Part shown: positions 61,501 through 64,000 of the stretch, piece by piece
Layout of the letters: the number at the start of each line of letters is the position of its first letter
How positions within the stretch are numbered: position 1 is the stretch's first letter
Assembly (NCBI RefSeq): GCF_006716065.1
Contig: NZ_VFOL01000001.1
Location: forward strand, 3,534,001-3,598,000
DNA from: Salinispora arenicola
GTDB taxonomy: Bacteria; Actinomycetota; Actinomycetes; Mycobacteriales; Micromonosporaceae
Reading direction: 5' to 3'
DNA length: 64,000 bases
Position numbers and translations under genes: made by a program
Notes under the pieces: model-generated
Seen by the model: the letters and a program-made list of their open reading frames with translations, nothing else
What the model was told of the DNA's origin: nothing
Database searches by the model: none

Positions 61501-64000
61501 CCGCTGACCATGCCCGTGACCGGTGGCATGCTGCTACAGGTCGTTGTCGGTGCTCCCGGTGAGGGCGGTGTCCGGGAGGTGACCGTTCACTCACGGCCCG
61601 AGTCGGCGGAGGATGCCCTGGAGGAGGAGTGGACCTGCCACGCGACCGGGCTGCTCGGCCCGGTGGCGACCACCGTCGCGGATGCCTCGCCCGGCCCGTG
61701 GCCGCCGGCGGATGCCCAGCCGCTGGCCATCGGCGACTTCTACCCACGGCTCGCCGAGGCCGGCTACCACTACGGCCCGGCGTTCCAGGGCCTGACCTCG
61801 GCCTGGCAGCGCGACGACGACGTGTACGCCGAGGTCGCCCTGCCCGCTGCGGCGGCGGGGGACGCAGGCCGCTTCGGCATCCACCCGGCCCTGCTCGACG
61901 CGGCCCTGCACGGGATGCTCGCCCCGACCGGCGAGCGGATGACGGATCACGGCCCGACCCGGCTCCCGTTCGCCTGGACGGGCGTGCAGTTGCACGCGGC
62001 CGGTGCCACAGCCGTGCGGGCGACGCTGACGACGGTCTCCGCCGACTCGGTTGCCGTGCGCCTGTACGACGCAACGGGCGGCCTGGTGCTGACCGCCGAC
62101 TCGATCGTCTCGCGGGAGGTTACCGCCGATCAGCTGACGCCGTCGCAGGCCCGCGGACACCACCGGTCGTTGTTTCGGCCGGAGTGGGTGCCGTTCCCCG
62201 TGCCCGGGGCCCGGGCCGGCGAGGGCCGCTGGGCCTCGCTGGGCGACACCACGGTCACCCGTGCCCTGTCCGCCTCGGGCACGCCGATCCGTCCTCTGTC
62301 GAGCTGGCGGGCAGTGTCCGACTTCGTCGCGGGAGGCGCCACCGCTCCTGATGTCATCGTGTACGCCCTCGATGGTGTGACGGTAGCTGGGGACACCGTC
62401 GCCGCTCAGGTCCGGTCCGTGACCGCCGAGGTGCTGGACGTCGTGCAGTCGTGGCTGGCCGACGAGCGGTTCGGTGCCACCCGGATGGTCGTGGTGACCC
62501 GCAACGGTGTCGTGGTGGAGGGCACCGAGACGCCCGACCTGGTCCACGCCCCACTGTGGGGGCTGTTGCGCTCGGCCCAGTCGGAGAACCCGGACCGGTT
62601 GCTGCTCGTGGACGTCGACGACACCGCGGAGTCCGCCTCGTTGCTGTCGGTCGTGGTCACCACGGCCATGGCGGCGGGGGAGCCCCAGGTGGCCGTGCGC
62701 GCTGGACAGGTCAGCGTCGCCCGGTTGGCTCGGATGCCGATCGGCGGGTTGCTTGATGTGCCTGGTGGTGTGTGGCGGCTTGGGGTGGGTGAGGTGGGGG
62801 TGTTGGAGGGTTTGGTGTTGGAGGGGGTTGAGGTTGTGGCGTTGGGGGTGGGGGAGGTGCGGGTGGCTGTGCGTGCGGGTGGTGTGAATTTTCGGGATGT
62901 GTTGATGGCGTTGGGTGTGTATCCGGGTGAGCCGAGTCTTGGTGCTGAGGGTGCGGGTGTGGTGGTTGAGGTTGGTCCGGGGGTGTCGGGGTTGGGGGTG
63001 GGTGATCGGGTGTTTGGTGTGTTTGGTGGGGCGTTTGGTTCGGTTGTGGTGGCTGATCGTCGTGGGTTGGTGCGGATTCCGTGTGGTTGGTCGTTTGAGC
63101 AGGCTGCTGCGGTGCCGGTGGCGTTTTTGACGGCGTGGTATGGGTTGGTGGATTTGGCGGGGTTGCGTCGTGGTCAGTCGGTGTTGATTCATGCGGCTGC
63201 TGGTGGTGTGGGTATGGCTGCTGTTCAGGTGGCGCGGTTTTTGGGTGCGGAGGTGTATGCGACTGCGAGTCCTTGGAAGTGGGGGGAGGTTGAGGCGTTG
63301 GGGGTTGCGGGGGATCGGTTGGCGTCGTCGCGGACGTTGGAGTTTGCGGATCGGTTTCCGAAGGTTGATGTGGTGCTTAATTCGTTGACTGGTGAGTTTG
63401 TTGATGCGTCGCTTGGTTTGTTGGTGTCGGGTGGGTGTTTTTTGGAGATGGGTGTGGCTGATGTGCGGGAGGGGGTGGGTGTTGGTTATCGGCCGTTTCA
63501 GTTGTTGGAGGCTGGTTATGATCGTTTGGGGGAGATGTTGGTGGAGCTTGTGGGTTTGTTTTCGGTGGGGGAGTTGGTGTTGCCGCCGGTGCGGGTGTGG
63601 GATGTGCGGCGTGCGGTGGAGGCGTTTCGTTTTGTGTCGCAGGCTCGGCATGTGGGCAAGGTGGTGTTGCGGATGCCGCGGGTGGTGGATCCGGATGGGA
63701 CGGTGTTGATTACTGGGGCGTCGGGGATGTTGGGTGGTGTTGCGGCTCGTTATGTGGTGGGTCGGGGTGTGCGTCGTGTGTTGTTGGTGAGTCGTGGTGG
63801 TGTGTCTGGTGAGTTGGTGGCGGAGTTGCGGGGGGCGGGTGCGGTGGTGACGGTGGTGGAGTGTGATGTGGCTGATCGGGGGGTGTTGGCTGGGGTGCTT
63901 GCGGGGGTGCCGGTTGAGCATCCGTTGACGGCGGTGGTGCATACCGCCGGCACACTCGACGACGGCGTGATCGGCTCGCTCACCCCCGAACGACTCGACA
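58555..64000 (+). CDS. Modular type I polyketide synthase PKS5: module 9 (3' end outside window)
   Basis: The ATG at 58555 lies 59 bp after the PKS4 stop; the frame is open to the window edge (1815 codons visible). The N-terminal docking coiled coil begins [20 protein letters not shown] has DTACSSS and NIGHAQ. AT has GHSVG and HAFH, so malonyl. DH has [10 protein letters not shown], with Asp for the usual Gly, and DAALH. ER and the start of the KR are a copy of the PKS2 block, with [11 protein letters not shown] in the ER and LDD in the KR. Full reduction is expected if the DH works. The rest of KR, the ACP and perhaps more modules or a thioesterase lie to the right. Confidence 0.94.
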   Translation, partial: MPEDQKLVEYFKRVTADLYETRERLREAEERDTEPIAIIGMACRFPGGVRSPEDLWQLVVDGVDAVSPFPADRGWDVDALYDPDPERTGTAYVREGGFLDAADAFDPVFFGISPREANAMDPQHRLLLTTGWEALERAGLDPTGLRGSRTGVFAGVTHNDYISRLGTAPEGYEGQLLTGGAVSVAAGRVSYTFGFEGPAVAIDTACSSSLVSLHLAARSLRSGESTLALAGGATVMATPSTFIEFSRQRGLAADGRCKPFDESADGTSMGEGAGWLVLERLSDAHRNGHEVLAVVRGSAINQDGASNGLTAPSGPSQQRLIRQALAGAGLAARQVDVVEAHGTGTALGDPIEAQSLLATYGRDRQRPLWIGSVKSNIGHAQAAAGVAGIIKTVMSMRHGVLPRTLHLQAPTSRVDWSAGSVEPLREAQPWPETGEPRRAGVSAFGASGTNAHIILEQASRPQVRAAAAAPPVVPVVPWVLSARSEQALRDQAQRLLTHVTVHPELSPADVGFALVTRRAGFEHRGVILGASRDDLSRGVAALAAGKTAPGVVTGRASNGLGVLFTGQGAQRARMGYELYQAFPVFAAAYDAACELLRPGLKDVVFAGGPELAGTGWAQPALFAFEVALFRLFESWGVRPDLVGGHSVGEIAAAHVAGMLSLQDAARLVSARAELMHALPSGGVMVAVSAPEDEVRGLLVERHGVDIAAVNGPAAVVLAGAAEPVGEVVGVLAGRGHKTRALTVSHAFHSPLMEPMLEEFAAVLRTLTFRQPAIGLVSMLSGTVGDPEMASPEYWVRHARATVRFADGIRAAADIGCDTFLELGPDAVLAGMGRECLPEAQWLPSVRANRPEVPHVLEAVARAAARGAPVDWVSWLPGARVADLPTYAFQEERFWLDDPNPRGDATALGLQATGHPLVTAEIALPAAESVLLTGRLSRHSHPWVADHSVADTVLVPGTALVELAFRAGEVAGCGRIEDLTFQTPLTMPVTGGMLLQVVVGAPGEGGVREVTVHSRPESAEDALEEEWTCHATGLLGPVATTVADASPGPWPPADAQPLAIGDFYPRLAEAGYHYGPAFQGLTSAWQRDDDVYAEVALPAAAAGDAGRFGIHPALLDAALHGMLAPTGERMTDHGPTRLPFAWTGVQLHAAGATAVRATLTTVSADSVAVRLYDATGGLVLTADSIVSREVTADQLTPSQARGHHRSLFRPEWVPFPVPGARAGEGRWASLGDTTVTRALSASGTPIRPLSSWRAVSDFVAGGATAPDVIVYALDGVTVAGDTVAAQVRSVTAEVLDVVQSWLADERFGATRMVVVTRNGVVVEGTETPDLVHAPLWGLLRSAQSENPDRLLLVDVDDTAESASLLSVVVTTAMAAGEPQVAVRAGQVSVARLARMPIGGLLDVPGGVWRLGVGEVGVLEGLVLEGVEVVALGVGEVRVAVRAGGVNFRDVLMALGVYPGEPSLGAEGAGVVVEVGPGVSGLGVGDRVFGVFGGAFGSVVVADRRGLVRIPCGWSFEQAAAVPVAFLTAWYGLVDLAGLRRGQSVLIHAAAGGVGMAAVQVARFLGAEVYATASPWKWGEVEALGVAGDRLASSRTLEFADRFPKVDVVLNSLTGEFVDASLGLLVSGGCFLEMGVADVREGVGVGYRPFQLLEAGYDRLGEMLVELVGLFSVGELVLPPVRVWDVRRAVEAFRFVSQARHVGKVVLRMPRVVDPDGTVLITGASGMLGGVAARYVVGRGVRRVLLVSRGGVSGELVAELRGAGAVVTVVECDVADRGVLAGVLAGVPVEHPLTAVVHTAGTLDDGVIGSLTPERLD
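58654..64000 (+). other. Module 9: KS-AT(malonyl)-DH-ER-KR... (cut by window edge)
   Basis: Domain bounds, approximately: KS 58654-59925, AT 60235-61235, DH 61280-62110, ER 62744-63690, KR from 63700. The KR is B-type by LDD. No ACP is visible before the edge. Confidence 0.9.
62744..63964 (+). repeat. ER-KR block, copy in module 9 (1221 bp)
   Basis: Second copy of 40941-42161, offset 21803 bp, again with T/G wobble and sharp edges. The right edge falls within the KR, just after the LDD motif. Confidence 0.92.

Noticed and set aside
27377..63964. CRISPR array or transposon explanation for the large repeats
   Set aside because: The copies are in-frame coding DNA of KS, AT, ER and KR domains, 0.8-2.1 kb long, without terminal repeats, spacers or target duplications.
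58555..64000. Thioesterase or other release domain
   Set aside because: The last visible protein is cut within its KR. No thioesterase motif in a PKS context occurs in the window, so release must lie to the right or use a separate enzyme.
13721..64000. Assignment to a known halogenated macrolide such as a tiacumicin-type pathway
   Set aside because: The order of reductive domains and extender types I derive does not allow a confident match from memory, and a search is needed.

Overview
The window is high-GC actinobacterial DNA with GTG starts, strong GGAGG ribosome binding sites and rare TTA codons. It is most likely from a Micromonospora/Streptomyces-type organism; the genus is inference. 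It holds most of a large modular type I polyketide synthase (PKS) cluster, which runs off the right edge, and an ordinary chromosomal flank on the left.

Left flank (1-3550): the C-terminal end of an ABC-F ATPase; an ArsR-type repressor overlapping an SRPBCC/AHSA1 protein, with a double palindromic operator at the repressor start; a TetR repressor divergent from an alpha/beta hydrolase, with two inverted-repeat operators between them; and a hairpin terminator after the hydrolase. Positions 3544-4967 encode a 3Fe-4S-type ferredoxin and a cytochrome P450, coupled on the minus strand. Positions 4968-6543 are mostly gene-free and carry a decayed class III nucleotide-cyclase fragment.

Cluster core: a PimR-like SARP regulator (SARP + degenerate cyclase domain + AAA ATPase) at 6544-9288; an IS4-family insertion sequence (9307-10818) with perfect terminal repeats and a 10-bp target duplication; a long hairpin terminator; a flavin-dependent halogenase on the minus strand; then a rightward operon of alpha/beta hydrolase, PKS1, P450, PKS2, PKS3, PKS4 and PKS5 (partial).

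Predicted assembly line: PKS1 has a KSQ loading module (malonyl decarboxylated to acetyl) and modules 1 (malonyl, DH-KR), 2 (methylmalonyl, DH-KR), 3 (malonyl, KR) and 4 (malonyl, KR). PKS2 is module 5 (malonyl, DH-ER-KR). PKS3 holds modules 6 (atypical AT, DH, dead KR) and 7 (atypical AT, DH-KR). PKS4 is module 8 (malonyl, A-type KR). PKS5 is module 9 (malonyl, DH-ER-KR, cut by the window edge). No thioesterase is in the window, so the line continues to the right. The early chain should be a methyl-branched diene followed by two hydroxyl-bearing units and a saturated unit, then a beta-keto unit. Two P450s and the halogenase are candidate tailoring enzymes. I cannot match the pathway to a named compound.

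The most unusual features are long DNA blocks that read as identical or nearly so, shared between modules (a KS-AT block in modules 3 and 4, its AT part in module 5, an ER-KR block in modules 5 and 9). All use T/G wobble codons, unlike the C/G wobble of the rest of the synthase. This points to recent duplication or gene conversion from a source with different codon habits.
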